Shown: positions 53,695-63,158 of the stretch, piece after piece
How the letters are laid out: the number at the start of each line of letters is the position of its first letter
How positions within the stretch are numbered: the first letter of the stretch is position 1
Assembly (NCBI GenBank): GCA_902573425.1
Contig: CACGJO010000005.1
Location: 1 to 64,000 of the forward strand
DNA: 64,000 nt
Origin: an uncultured Pelagibacteraceae bacterium
Lineage (GTDB): Bacteria; Pseudomonadota; Alphaproteobacteria; Pelagibacterales; Pelagibacteraceae
Direction: 5' to 3'
Made by a program: the position numbers and the translations under genes
The notes under the pieces: model-generated
What the model was told of the DNA's origin: nothing
Database searches by the model: none
What the model saw: the letters and a program-made list of their open reading frames with translations, nothing else

Positions 53695-54463
53695 TCTCTA
53701 GTTCAACTGGAGTATGGTCCGAAGGTTTAACTTTTCCACGAGGTTTCTTATTAATATTAATTCTCTTAATATTGTTTAACAAATTATTTGAAACTAAAAA
53801 GTGATCTATCCTCAAGCCATTATTCTTTTGCCATGAACCAGCCATGTAGTCCCAAAAAGTATATTCAGTCTTATCTTTATTAAAATAGCGGTAAATATCG
53901 TGAAACCCTAAATTCATTAATTCTTGATATTTTTTTCTTATCTCTAATTTAAATAGTGCATCATTCTCATATTTTTTATAATCATAAACATCATTTTTTT
54001 CAGGTATTACATTAAAATCTCCTCCAATAATTACATTTTTATTTGTTAATAATAATTTTTTTATTTTTTTTATAAAAGAATTCAACCAATTTAGTTTATA
54101 TGTGTATTTTTCAGTGTTCACAGGATTTCCATTTGGAACATATATATTAATTAGTTTAATTTTTACAGATTTGTTAATCACATTTGCTGTTATTACTCTA
54201 GATTGTTTTTTCGGGTCTTTAATAAAATCAGTTTCAATTTGATTAATTTCTTTTTTACTTATAAATGCAACTCCATTATAACTCTTTTGGCCATATACAT
54301 AAGAGTTATAACCTAATCTTTCAAAGTCAGTATAAGGAAAGCTTTTATCCTCTGTTTTAATTTCTTGTATCATTAATATATCGGGATTAGATAGTTTGAT
54401 ATAGTCTTTAATATTTAGAATTCTGGCTCTTACAGAATTTACATTCCACGATGTTATTTTCAT
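53687..54463 (-). CDS. xth: Exodeoxyribonuclease III (AP endonuclease)
   Basis: The protein shows ITSWNVNSVRAR, IQEIKTED, YVPNGNPVN, VIIGGDFNVIPE and the C-terminal SDHTPVELEI, the conserved metal and catalytic motifs of the exonuclease III family. It nicks DNA at abasic sites. The track has ten extra N-terminal residues; the M at 54463 gives the normal MKITSWNVN start and overlaps erpA by one base. It converges with manC, overlapping eight bases. Confidence 0.94.
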   Translation of the reverse strand: MKITSWNVNSVRARILNIKDYIKLSNPDILMIQEIKTEDKSFPYTDFERLGYNSYVYGQKSYNGVAFISKKEINQIETDFIKDPKKQSRVITANVINKSVKIKLINIYVPNGNPVNTEKYTYKLNWLNSFIKKIKKLLLTNKNVIIGGDFNVIPEKNDVYDYKKYENDALFKLEIRKKYQELMNLGFHDIYRYFNKDKTEYTFWDYMAGSWQKNNGLRIDHFLVSNNLLNNIKRININKKPRGKVKPSDHTPVELEIN

Positions 54464-54780
54464 TAAACAGAAAAAGATAGCCCACAGCCACAAGAAGAGC
54501 TAGCTTTTGGGTTAGTTATTGTAAAAGAATTTCCTATTAGTTCTTTTTTAAAATCTACAATTGAACCTTCAATAATCTTTAGCGAATTATTATCTATAAC
54601 AGTTTGGTCAAAAAGGTTATCATTTGCTTGAACTCTTTCTTCAAATGAAAAATTATACTTAAAACCTGAGCACCCCCCGCCAAGCACAGATATTCTAAAG
54701 TATTTTTTTGCGGTATCTTGAGAAATTATTCTACTAATCTCTTTTTTTGCAGTATCTGTAAATTCAATTTTATTAGCCAT
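54463..54780 (-). CDS. erpA: A-type iron-sulfur cluster insertion protein
   Basis: The 105-residue protein has FTDTAKKEISRII, LGGGCSGFKYNFSF and the C-terminal ASSSCGCGLSFSV, giving the three conserved cysteines (CSG...CGC). It delivers clusters to target proteins. It shares one base with xth and lies just upstream and divergent from dgt; the erpA-xth and dgt-argS pairing is common in alphaproteobacteria. IscA rather than ErpA cannot be excluded. Confidence 0.93.
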   Translation of the reverse strand: MANKIEFTDTAKKEISRIISQDTAKKYFRISVLGGGCSGFKYNFSFEERVQANDNLFDQTVIDNNSLKIIEGSIVDFKKELIGNSFTITNPKASSSCGCGLSFSV

Positions 54781-54821
54781 TTTATTTATAAATCATGTAT
54801 TATAACTAATTAATACCTTTA

Positions 54822-55949
54822 ATGCAAAAAAACGATTACTCACTATTAGCCACACCTCTGAGATCTAGTGGAAGGATTTACAAAGAAAAAACAAGTAAAT
54901 TTAGAACGCATTATCAAAGAGACAGAGATAGAATAATACACTCAACAGCCTTTAGAAGATTAAAACACAAAACCCAAGTATTTGTTAATACATCCAGTGA
55001 TCATTTCAGAACACGAATTACTCATTCAATGGAGGTTTCTCAAATAGCAAGAACTTTAGGTAAAATTTTTAAACTCAACGAGGATTTATGTGAAACATTA
55101 AGTTTAGCCCATGATTTAGGCCATCCACCATTTGGCCATGCTGGAGAGAAAGCGTTAGACACTTGCATGAAAAACTTTGGAGGTTTTGATCATAACATTC
55201 AAACTTTAAGAATAGTTACCATTTTAGAGAAAAAGTATTATAAATTTAATGGTTTAAATTTGACCTTAGAAACATTAGACGGGTTGATCAAGCATAATGG
55301 TCCAATACTGAACAAAGATAAATATGAAAACATTTTAGGTAAAAATATATTTAAAAATAAAATTAATTATATTAAAAGCCCTTCACTAGAGGCGCAACTA
55401 TCTTCAATATCAGACGATATAGCATATAACAGTCATGATCTTGAGGATGGATTAAACGCAGGTTTTTTTAGTTTAAATGAACTAAAAAATATTCCATTAA
55501 TATCTGGTATTGTAAGAACACATCTAAGAAAACTTAAAAAAAATAATAAAGATTTAATTTATCGTCAGGTTACTAGAGACCTTATTAACAAATTGGTTAG
55601 TGACGTTATCCGTACAACCAGTTTAAATATTAAACGAGAAAAGATTAGATCTATTAAAAATGTATATAAAACAAAGATCAAACTGGTCACTTTTTCTAAC
55701 GAAATGAGATTATTTGATAAGGAAATAAAACTTTTTCTAAATAAAAAAATGTATAATAACCCAGTTGTTCTAAATAAAACTAAGCAAGGATCAATTATAA
55801 TAAGTTCCCTTTTTAAAAAAATCAGAGAAAAACCAAGTAAATTTATTAAAATTAATGAGTTAAAAATGTTCACAATAGAGAGACGAATTTGCGATTTTAT
55901 ATCTGGAATGACTGATAGATATGCAATAAATCTATATAAATCATTATAA
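54822..55949 (+). CDS. dgt: Deoxyguanosinetriphosphate triphosphohydrolase-like protein
   Basis: The 375-residue HD-domain protein contains YQRDRDRIIHSTAFRRLKHKTQVF, RTRITHSMEVSQIAR, LAHDLGHPPFGHAGEKAL and SSISDDIAYNSHDLEDGLNAG, all conserved metal and substrate motifs. It hydrolyses dNTPs to nucleoside and tripolyphosphate. The start is ATG at 54822, 41 bases after the divergent erpA start. It shares one base with argS. Confidence 0.94.
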   Translation: MQKNDYSLLATPLRSSGRIYKEKTSKFRTHYQRDRDRIIHSTAFRRLKHKTQVFVNTSSDHFRTRITHSMEVSQIARTLGKIFKLNEDLCETLSLAHDLGHPPFGHAGEKALDTCMKNFGGFDHNIQTLRIVTILEKKYYKFNGLNLTLETLDGLIKHNGPILNKDKYENILGKNIFKNKINYIKSPSLEAQLSSISDDIAYNSHDLEDGLNAGFFSLNELKNIPLISGIVRTHLRKLKKNNKDLIYRQVTRDLINKLVSDVIRTTSLNIKREKIRSIKNVYKTKIKLVTFSNEMRLFDKEIKLFLNKKMYNNPVVLNKTKQGSIIISSLFKKIREKPSKFIKINELKMFTIERRICDFISGMTDRYAINLYKSL

Positions 55950-57673
55950 TGAATTTTTTTAATATATATCTGGAAAAAATAAAAAAAAGCACGATTAAAA
56001 ATAAAAAAAAGCTAGATTTCAAAGAAAATCAAATTTTAAATAAAATTATCGTTGAGACACCTCCTGATAACTTCGACTGTGACCTATCAACAAACATTGC
56101 TTTAATACTTGCAAAAAAAACAAACAAAAATCCAAAAATAATTGCAGAAAAAATTAAAGCAATTCTTATTCATGAGATTAAACATTTTTCATCAATTGAT
56201 ATTGCCGGACCAGGTTTTCTTAATATAAAATTATCAAATGAGGCATGGTTTTATGTTATTAAAAATATCGAAAAAAATAAAAAAAACTTTGGTTCTAATA
56301 AAAAAAATCATAAATATAATATTGAATTTGTTTCTGCAAACCCTACTGGTCCTTTACATATAGGTCACTGTAGAGGGGCAATATTTGGTGATGTTTTATC
56401 AAATCTACTCAAGTTTAACGGAAATAAAGTAACGAAGGAGTTTTATATTAATGACTACGGAAAACAAATAAATGATTTTTCAAAGTCAATCTATTTTAGA
56501 TTAAAAGAGATAAAATTTAACACAAAGTTCCCAAGTGACGAAACACTTTATCCCGGTAGTTATATTATAGATATTTCAAAGAAAATTTTGAATGATGAAC
56601 CAGATATTAATCTTGAAAATTTCGATAAAATAAAAAACAAATTAAAGAAACAAGGTCTTAAATATTCTATGGATTTAATAAAATTGGATCTTAAAAATTT
56701 AGGTATTACACATGACAAGTTTTTTTCGGAAACTACTTTGGTTAAAAATAAATCAGTTGAAAAAGTTATTAAAATATTAAAGAAGAAGAATTTAATTGAA
56801 GAAGGTTATTTAGATCCTCCTAAAGGTGAAGATAATAAAAATTGGAAAAAAGTTAAAAGATTAATTTTCAAGTCTAGTTTATTTGGAGATGACACAAATA
56901 GAGCTTTAACTAAAAACGATAATACCTGGACGTATTTCGCTAATGATTTAGCATATCATTCAAACAAAGTTTCTAGAAAATACGATTATCTAATTAATAT
57001 TCTTGGTGCTGACCATGCTGGATATATTAGAAGAATATCATCAGCTGTTAATGCTCTATCTAAAAAAGAAAATATATTAATTTGTAAAGTCTGTCAGCTT
57101 GTTAAGTTAATTAAGAATGGTCAACCTTATAAAATGTCAAAGAGAAAAGGGGATTTTATAGAAATCAAAGATGTATTGAATGAAGTTGGAAAGGACTCAC
57201 TGCGGTTTATGATGTTAAGTAGAAGTAATGATGCTGAGTTAGATTTTGATTTCAATAAAGTTCTTGAGAAAAATAAAGAAAATCCTGTTTTTTATGTTCA
57301 ATATTGTTATGCAAGAATAAATTCTTTATATACATCATTAAAAATAAATCCCAAAAGTATGAATAAATTAACTGGCTTAAAATTTAATCCAAATGATTAT
57401 GAATACAAATTGTTAAGAAAAATAATTGAGTGGCCTAAGATAGTAGAATTGTCAGTAAAAAAACTAGAACCACATCGAATTCCTTTCTATTTATATGAGC
57501 TAGTTACAATTTTTCACTCGTATTGGAGTAAAGGAAATGAGGACTCGAAATTCAAATTTATTGTTAATGGAAAAATTAAAAATGAATTAACATTCAAAAT
57601 TTTTCAACTTATTACTATAATTTTAAAAAATGCAATGCATATACTGGATGTTTCATTACCCAAAAAAATGTGA
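55949..57673 (+). CDS. argS: Arginyl-tRNA synthetase
   Basis: The 574-residue class I enzyme has an N-terminal Add-1 domain, VSANPTGPLHIGHCRGAIFGDVL with the HIGH motif, FYINDYGKQI, a DYLINILGADHAGYIRRI region and GQPYKMSKRKGDFI (KMSK) with a C-terminal DALR domain. It charges tRNA-Arg. It shares one base with dgt and overlaps the next small gene by four bases. Confidence 0.97.
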   Translation: MNFFNIYLEKIKKSTIKNKKKLDFKENQILNKIIVETPPDNFDCDLSTNIALILAKKTNKNPKIIAEKIKAILIHEIKHFSSIDIAGPGFLNIKLSNEAWFYVIKNIEKNKKNFGSNKKNHKYNIEFVSANPTGPLHIGHCRGAIFGDVLSNLLKFNGNKVTKEFYINDYGKQINDFSKSIYFRLKEIKFNTKFPSDETLYPGSYIIDISKKILNDEPDINLENFDKIKNKLKKQGLKYSMDLIKLDLKNLGITHDKFFSETTLVKNKSVEKVIKILKKKNLIEEGYLDPPKGEDNKNWKKVKRLIFKSSLFGDDTNRALTKNDNTWTYFANDLAYHSNKVSRKYDYLINILGADHAGYIRRISSAVNALSKKENILICKVCQLVKLIKNGQPYKMSKRKGDFIEIKDVLNEVGKDSLRFMMLSRSNDAELDFDFNKVLEKNKENPVFYVQYCYARINSLYTSLKINPKSMNKLTGLKFNPNDYEYKLLRKIIEWPKIVELSVKKLEPHRIPFYLYELVTIFHSYWSKGNEDSKFKFIVNGKIKNELTFKIFQLITIILKNAMHILDVSLPKKM

Positions 57674-57930
57674 TGATAAATAAAGTATTTTCTATCTTAC
57701 AATTTTTATTAATAATATTTTTTATATTTTATACCAACTATTACTATTTTTCAGATACAAATATTGATAAAATTTATAAAAATCGGATGAACTTATCGCT
57801 TAATTTAAGCAAAAATACAGGCGAATTACCATTACTAAATAACGACACGAATAATATTATCGAATATCAAAATAGTGATGAAAGTATGGAAAAAATAAAA
57901 AAAAGATCTTTCTGGAATTTATTGAAGTAA
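57670..57930 (+). CDS. Small membrane-anchored protein of unknown function
   Basis: The 86-residue protein has one hydrophobic helix near residues 6-24 (ILQFLLIIFFIFYTNYYYF) and then a charged segment without recognisable motifs. In many alphaproteobacteria a SPOR-domain protein follows argS and precedes nagZ, so this may be the reduced remnant of that gene with only anchor and linker left. That homology is a position-based inference. It lies four bases inside argS and two bases before nagZ. Confidence 0.6.
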   Translation: MMINKVFSILQFLLIIFFIFYTNYYYFSDTNIDKIYKNRMNLSLNLSKNTGELPLLNNDTNNIIEYQNSDESMEKIKKRSFWNLLK

Positions 57931-57931
57931 A

Positions 57932-58879
57932 ATGAATAGGAAACCAATTATAACGAGTATTCAAACATACTATTTAACAAAGTCTGAAATAAAACTTTTT
58001 AAAAAGGAAAAGCCATGGGGAATAATTTTATTTAAAAGAAATATAAAATCATTTCAACAAGTAAAATTATTAACATATAGTATAAGAAAAATCCTAAAAG
58101 ATCCTTATTATCCCATTCTGGTAGACGAAGAGGGGGGAGATGTTTCAAGATTTTCAGATTTGATAAATAGCAAAGAATTATCACAAAAATTTTTTGGTAA
58201 TATATTTGAAAAAAATAAAAATAATGGAAAAAAAATTTATCAATATTACCTTAACTCAACATGCTCTGTGTTAAGAGAGGCTGGAATTAATATAAATACT
58301 GTGCCAGTTTTAGATATTTTACATAAAAAAACGGCAAAAATTTTAAAAAATAGGTGTTTTTCCTCAGATAAAAAAAATATAAGAATATTAGGTAAATTAT
58401 GTGTATCTGTACTAAAGGAAAATAAAATTGGCTCTGTTTCTAAACACATACCTGGACATGGAGCAACAAATATTGACAGTCACAAATCCCGTCCAATAGT
58501 TTTAGATAGCATTAAAAAATTAGGACTTAAAGATTTTTTTCCATTTAAAAATATCAACTCTAATTTTGTTATGACTGCCCACATATTATATAAAAAAATT
58601 GATCCAAACTTTGTTGCAACACAATCTAAAATTGTCTTGAAAAAAATTATAAGAGATAAAATTAATTTTAAAGGTCTTATAATGTCAGATGATATTGGAA
58701 TGAAAGCTTTAAAGGGAAACTTGCTTTCTAATGCAAAAAAATCACTACAATCTGGTTGTAATCTTATTTTATATTGCGGCGGCAATACAAACGACTCTTC
58801 TCTACTTCTTAAAGGAACAAATAAAATTGATAAATTTACTGTAAAAAAAACACAACAATTTTATCGTTTTTTAAGATAG
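57932..58879 (+). CDS. nagZ: Beta-N-acetylhexosaminidase NagZ
   Basis: The 315-residue GH3 protein contains PWGIILFKRNI, LVDEEGGDVSRFSD, SKHIPGHGATNIDSHKSRP and a FKGLIMSDDIGMKAL region with the catalytic aspartate. It removes GlcNAc from anhydromuropeptides during peptidoglycan recycling in the cytoplasm. It continues the argS, small protein, nagZ, scpA order. Length is near that of other short NagZ enzymes. Confidence 0.92.
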   Translation: MNRKPIITSIQTYYLTKSEIKLFKKEKPWGIILFKRNIKSFQQVKLLTYSIRKILKDPYYPILVDEEGGDVSRFSDLINSKELSQKFFGNIFEKNKNNGKKIYQYYLNSTCSVLREAGININTVPVLDILHKKTAKILKNRCFSSDKKNIRILGKLCVSVLKENKIGSVSKHIPGHGATNIDSHKSRPIVLDSIKKLGLKDFFPFKNINSNFVMTAHILYKKIDPNFVATQSKIVLKKIIRDKINFKGLIMSDDIGMKALKGNLLSNAKKSLQSGCNLILYCGGNTNDSSLLLKGTNKIDKFTVKKTQQFYRFLR

Positions 58880-58888
58880 TATCTATAT

Positions 58889-59656
58889 ATGGAATCAAAG
58901 AATGATTTAGATATTTTAATTGATATACCAAATTACTCAGGCCCGCTTCAAACCTTACTTGATCTTGCTAAAAACCAAAAAGTTGATCTTAATCAAATCT
59001 CAGTTACAGTTTTAGCTGATCACTTTCTTGATTATATAAAAAATTCAAAAAATCTTGATTTAGCATTTGAATATTTAATTATGGCTACATGGTTAGCATA
59101 CTTAAAATCTAAACTTTTATTACCAGAAGATGAAGATGATGAATTCAAGGCTTCAGACATTGCTGAAAAATTAAAATTACAATTAAAGAAATTGGAACTA
59201 ATAAGATTACTATCTGATCAACTTCTTAAAAGAGAAATAATTGGAAAATCAATATTTTATAGAGGTATGAAAGGTGGAATTAGATCTATAAATAATACTG
59301 TCTACAAAGTAACACTATATGAATTATTAAAAAGTTATTCAGGTATTAAAGTTCAATCGTTATATCAAAAAATAAATATACCTAAACTTCCTGTTATGAC
59401 AACTCAAGAGGGAATTAAAGAGATAAAAAATAAAATGTCTGAAATTGATGATTGGAAAAAAATTCAAGATTTGATCCCCCAAACTTTTAAAACTTCTATT
59501 AATTTTAAAAAAACTGGACTCGCTTCAGTTTTTTCTGCCAGTCTTGAATTAGTGAAAGATGGAGTGGTGAATTTGATGCAAGATAATCTTTTTGATGACA
59601 TCTATATTAGAACAGCAAAACACACGCCATTAAAATTGAAGGAAAGTAAATCATGA
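58889..59656 (+). CDS. scpA: Segregation and condensation protein A
   Basis: The 255-residue protein starts with DIPNYSGPLQTLLDLAKNQKVDLNQISV and has LDLAFEYLIMATWLAYLKSKLLLP, the ScpA N-terminal domain, with a winged C-terminal region ending LVKDGVVNLMQDNLFDDIYI. It is the kleisin partner of SMC in chromosome condensation. The nagZ, scpA, scpB order is conserved. It overlaps scpB by four bases. Confidence 0.92.
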   Translation: MESKNDLDILIDIPNYSGPLQTLLDLAKNQKVDLNQISVTVLADHFLDYIKNSKNLDLAFEYLIMATWLAYLKSKLLLPEDEDDEFKASDIAEKLKLQLKKLELIRLLSDQLLKREIIGKSIFYRGMKGGIRSINNTVYKVTLYELLKSYSGIKVQSLYQKINIPKLPVMTTQEGIKEIKNKMSEIDDWKKIQDLIPQTFKTSINFKKTGLASVFSASLELVKDGVVNLMQDNLFDDIYIRTAKHTPLKLKESKS

Positions 59657-60342
59657 CCAAAAACGAAAAAAAAAATAATATTATTAATTTTCCAAAAAAA
59701 AAAACTAAAATTGAAAGGGAAGTAGAAGCAATAGTTTTTGCAGCAGATGAACCATTAGATTTAGATACAATAGAAAAAAGAGTTGGATCTACCACAAATA
59801 TAAAAAAAATTTTAGAAAATCTTCAAAAAGACTATTCTGAAAGAGGAATAAATTTAATATACAAATCAAATAAATGGTCTTTCAGAACAGCAATTGACTT
59901 ATCAAAACTAATGTCGTTACAAAAATCTACCCAAAAAAAATTATCTAAATCCACAATAGAGACTCTAGCAATTATTGTTTATCATCAACCTGTTACTAGA
60001 TCTGAAATTGAGTCTATTCGAGGTGTTGCATTTTCCTCTAATACTTTAGAAATTTTACTTGAGCTAGATTGGGTCCGTCCATCTGGTAGAAAAAATGTTC
60101 CAGGCAAACCTATTCAATATTCAACTACTGAAAAATTTCTTGAACATTTTAATATTGAAAAATTAACCGATCTTCCAAGTGTTGACGAACTTAGCTCAGC
60201 TGGTTTAATAGATGATGCTTCAATTGACTCCTCTATATTCGGAACCAGTAAATTTTTTAAAGAGCAATCTCTCCAGAAAAAAGATGACCTATATAAGGAT
60301 ATAGACAAAGCGATTAAAGACTCACCTAAAAGCGAAGAATAA
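59653..60342 (+). CDS. scpB: Segregation and condensation protein B
   Basis: The 229-residue protein has two winged-helix domains: VEAIVFAADEPLDLDTIEKRV and KLSKSTIETLAIIVYHQPVTRSEIESIRGV, followed by GRKNVPGKPIQYSTTEKFLEHF. It bridges ScpA and SMC. It overlaps scpA by four bases and is followed 41 bases later by tatA. Confidence 0.93.
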   Translation: MTKNEKKNNIINFPKKKTKIEREVEAIVFAADEPLDLDTIEKRVGSTTNIKKILENLQKDYSERGINLIYKSNKWSFRTAIDLSKLMSLQKSTQKKLSKSTIETLAIIVYHQPVTRSEIESIRGVAFSSNTLEILLELDWVRPSGRKNVPGKPIQYSTTEKFLEHFNIEKLTDLPSVDELSSAGLIDDASIDSSIFGTSKFFKEQSLQKKDDLYKDIDKAIKDSPKSEE

Positions 60343-60383
60343 AGATATTTATTTAATTGGTTTTATTGTATATAATTTAACTT

Positions 60384-60569
60384 ATGGGAATAAGTTTTTG
60401 GCAAATAGCTATAGTAGTTGTACTAGTGGTTCTACTGTTCGGTAGAGGAAAAATCTCAAGTTTAATGGGTGATGTTGCTAAGGGAATCAAGAGTTTTAAA
60501 AAAGGTATGTCATCTGAAGAAAAAGACGATAAATCAGATTCAGATAAAGATTCAAATTCACAAAGTTAA
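60384..60569 (+). CDS. tatA: Sec-independent translocase subunit TatA
   Basis: The 61-residue protein has a short N-terminal helix with [27 protein letters not shown] and then the amphipathic helix [17 protein letters not shown] plus an acidic tail. The FGRGKI hinge is the TatA signature. TatA subunits form the variable-size pore for folded proteins. It lies 41 bases after scpB and ten bases before tatB. Confidence 0.93.
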   Translation: MGISFWQIAIVVVLVVLLFGRGKISSLMGDVAKGIKSFKKGMSSEEKDDKSDSDKDSNSQS

Positions 60570-60578
60570 TAAACAATA

Positions 60579-60821
60579 ATGCCACAAATTGGATGGTTCG
60601 AAATACTAATTATTGTAGTTGTTGCTATTTTAGTAATTGGTCCTAAAGATTTTCCAAAAGTTTTAAATAAAGTTGGAAGTTGGATTGGCTCAACCAAAAG
60701 ATATTTTAGCGATATTCAGAAGAAAATGACCAAACTTGAAGATGAAGTAACTCCAGATGATCCAGAAGTAAAATATTCAAAAAATAATGACGAAGGCGTA
60801 GAAAAGAAAAATGACAGATAA
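60579..60821 (+). CDS. tatB: Sec-independent translocase subunit TatB
   Basis: The 80-residue protein starts MPQIGWFEILIIVVVAILVIGPKDFPKVL, the TatB helix and GPKDFP hinge, followed by a long amphipathic region (GSWIGSTKRYFSDIQKKMTKLEDEV). It is shorter than enterobacterial TatB. With TatC it receives twin-arginine substrates. It overlaps tatC by 11 bases. Confidence 0.9.
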   Translation: MPQIGWFEILIIVVVAILVIGPKDFPKVLNKVGSWIGSTKRYFSDIQKKMTKLEDEVTPDDPEVKYSKNNDEGVEKKNDR

Positions 60822-61584
60822 ACCCAAAGAAGGTTCTTTTGTTAGTCATCTTACAGAACTGAGAAGTAGATTAATAAACTCCTTAATCTTTATATTTATA
60901 ATTTTTATTATTGGATATTTTTTTGCAGAAAATATTTACAATTTTTTAGTTGAGCCATATGCTAATGCAGTTAAAAATGACGGTGTTGAGAGAAGATTAA
61001 TATTTACTGCATTACATGAGACATTTATTACTTATTTAAAAGTTGCTTTTTTTGCAGCAATTTTTCTTGGCTGCCCTGTTGTTTTAACGCAATTATGGAA
61101 ATTTGTTGCACCAGGTCTCTATAAAAACGAAAAGAGAGCTTTATTACCATATTTAATAGCTACTCCAATTCTATTCTTGCTCGGAGGAATGTTGATTTAT
61201 TATTTGGTCATGCCGTTAGCAATTAAGTTTTTTTTATCTTTTGAAACAGTCGGTCAAGGAAATGCTCTTCCAATCCAATTAGAAGCAAAAGTGAATGAAT
61301 ATTTATCTCTTATAATGCGTCTTATCTTTGCTTTTGGTTTAAGTTTCCAGCTTCCAGTTCTGTTAAATTTGTTAGCTCGTGTAGGTGTAATTGATTCGGA
61401 ATATTTAAAAATAAGAAGAAAATATTTTATTGTCATCATCTTTGCAGCTGCTGCAATACTAACTCCCCCTGATCCTATTACTCAAATAGGTTTAGCAATA
61501 CCATTGTTAATATTATATGAATTATCTATTATATCAGTAAAACTTACTGAAAAAAATAGAGATAAAGAAAATGCACAATCTTAA
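60811..61584 (+). CDS. tatC: Sec-independent translocase subunit TatC
   Basis: The 257-residue protein has FVSHLTELRSRLINSLIFIF at its N-terminus, the conserved core FTALHETFITYLKVAFFAAIFLGCPV, six membrane segments overall and AAILTPPDPITQIGLAIPL near the C-terminus. TatC recognises twin-arginine signals. It overlaps serS by 14 bases, so Tat and serS share a transcript. Confidence 0.95.
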   Translation: MTDKPKEGSFVSHLTELRSRLINSLIFIFIIFIIGYFFAENIYNFLVEPYANAVKNDGVERRLIFTALHETFITYLKVAFFAAIFLGCPVVLTQLWKFVAPGLYKNEKRALLPYLIATPILFLLGGMLIYYLVMPLAIKFFLSFETVGQGNALPIQLEAKVNEYLSLIMRLIFAFGLSFQLPVLLNLLARVGVIDSEYLKIRRKYFIVIIFAAAAILTPPDPITQIGLAIPLLILYELSIISVKLTEKNRDKENAQS

Positions 61585-62818
61585 ATTAATAAGGGAGAAT
61601 TTAGGCGATTTTAAAGACAAAATTTCTAAAAGAAATACAAAAGTAGATTTTGACGAATTAATACAGTTAGATAAAAAACATAGAGAAATAATAGGTAATA
61701 AAGAAAAATTAGAACAACAAAAGAAAATAATCTCCAAATCACAAGACAAAAAACAATTTGAGAAATCAAAAAATATTTCTAACGAGATTAATCAATTAAT
61801 AATTGAAGAAAAAAAAATTGGTAAAAAAATTTCTCAAATTTTAGATGTAATACCTAATATAGGTTTAGATGACGTTCCAGTTGGTTCTGACGAAAAGTCA
61901 AACAAAATTATAAATCTTACTGGTGAAATCCCTAAGTTTTCTTTTAAAGTCCAATCACATTATGATTTAGGTAAAAAAAAAGGTTTACTAGATTTTGATC
62001 TAGCATCTAAAACAACAGGTGCTAGATTTGTTTTTTTAAAAGGTAAATTAGCTGAATTAGAAAGAGCAATTTCTAATTTTATGCTCGATGTTCACACAAA
62101 AGAATTTGGCTATGAAGAAGTATCACCTCCATTAATTGCATCTGAAAGTACCATGTATGGCACAGGTCAGTTACCTAAATTTGAAAATGATCAATTCCAA
62201 ATCCAAATGGAGGGTAATCAAAAAAAATATTTAATTCCTACTGCAGAAGTTATATTAACAAATATGTTTAAGGAAAATACTCTTAACATTAAAAATCTGC
62301 CAAAAAGATTAGTGGCTTCAACCCCTTGCTTTAGAAAAGAAGCGGGAAGTTACGGGAAAGACACAAAAGGAATGTTGAGACAGCACCAATTTTATAAAGT
62401 TGAATTAGTTAGCATAGTTGAACCAAACAAATGTAATGAAGAGTTAAATCGAATGATAAGTTGTGCTGAAGAGATTCTTAAAAGACTAAAACTACCTTAC
62501 AGACAAGTGTTATTATGTACTGGCGATATGGGTTTTAGTGCTGAAAAAACTATTGATTTAGAAGTATGGATACCATCTGAAAATAAGTTTAGAGAAATTT
62601 CAAGTTGTTCATCTTGTGGACAATTTCAGTCAAGACGAATGAGAGCCAAATATAAAGATTCAAAAAATAAATCTGATTTTCTTGGTACACTTAATGGATC
62701 TGGTTTAGCTATTGGACGTACTTTAATTGCAATTATGGAGAATTATCAGAAATCAGATGGCACAATTACAATACCTGAAGCTTTGAGGGGGTACATGAAA
62801 AACCTAGACAAAATTTAA
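61571..62818 (+). CDS. serS: Seryl-tRNA synthetase
   Basis: The 415-residue class II enzyme has an N-terminal coiled-coil tRNA-binding arm (KRNTKVDFDELIQLDKKHRE), motif 2 CFRKEAGSYGKDTKGMLRQHQF, a CTGDMGFSAEKTIDLEVW region and motif 3 LNGSGLAIGRTLIAIMENYQ. It charges serine and Sec tRNAs where present. The start overlaps tatC, and the gene is followed after 55 bases by yajC. Confidence 0.97.
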   Translation: MHNLKLIRENLGDFKDKISKRNTKVDFDELIQLDKKHREIIGNKEKLEQQKKIISKSQDKKQFEKSKNISNEINQLIIEEKKIGKKISQILDVIPNIGLDDVPVGSDEKSNKIINLTGEIPKFSFKVQSHYDLGKKKGLLDFDLASKTTGARFVFLKGKLAELERAISNFMLDVHTKEFGYEEVSPPLIASESTMYGTGQLPKFENDQFQIQMEGNQKKYLIPTAEVILTNMFKENTLNIKNLPKRLVASTPCFRKEAGSYGKDTKGMLRQHQFYKVELVSIVEPNKCNEELNRMISCAEEILKRLKLPYRQVLLCTGDMGFSAEKTIDLEVWIPSENKFREISSCSSCGQFQSRRMRAKYKDSKNKSDFLGTLNGSGLAIGRTLIAIMENYQKSDGTITIPEALRGYMKNLDKI

Positions 62819-62873
62819 ATATTTAATAAATTAGTTGTTATAATATTATTAATACTATATTTATTTTAAAATT

Positions 62874-63152
62874 ATGAGCTCAAATTTTGCACAATTTATA
62901 CCTTTAATACTAATTTTTGTTATATTTTATTTTTTCTTAATTAGACCCCAGCAAAAAAGAGTTAGAGAACATAAAGATATGGTAAAGAATTTAAAAAGGG
63001 GAGATGAAGTAATTACTTCTGGTGGAATTATAGGAAAAGTAGATAGAGTTTATGAGGATGATAAATTAGAAATAGAGATTTCAGACGGCGTAAAAGTTAA
63101 TGTGATAAAGAATACAGTTCAAAGCCATTTAAAAAAAGAAATTAAAAAATAA
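62874..63152 (+). CDS. yajC: Preprotein translocase subunit YajC
   Basis: The 92-residue protein has one N-terminal membrane helix (FIPLILIFVIFYFFLIRPQQKRVREHK) followed by MVKNLKRGDEVITSGGIIGKV, the YajC signature. It is an accessory of SecDF. Secreted-protein export genes follow, with secD starting six bases after the stop. Confidence 0.94.
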   Translation: MSSNFAQFIPLILIFVIFYFFLIRPQQKRVREHKDMVKNLKRGDEVITSGGIIGKVDRVYEDDKLEIEISDGVKVNVIKNTVQSHLKKEIKK

Positions 63153-63158
63153 TTTTTT

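Noticed and set aside
54464-54493. N-terminal extension of exonuclease III
   Set aside because: The ten extra residues lie over erpA and are unlike the family; MKITSWNVN is the usual start.
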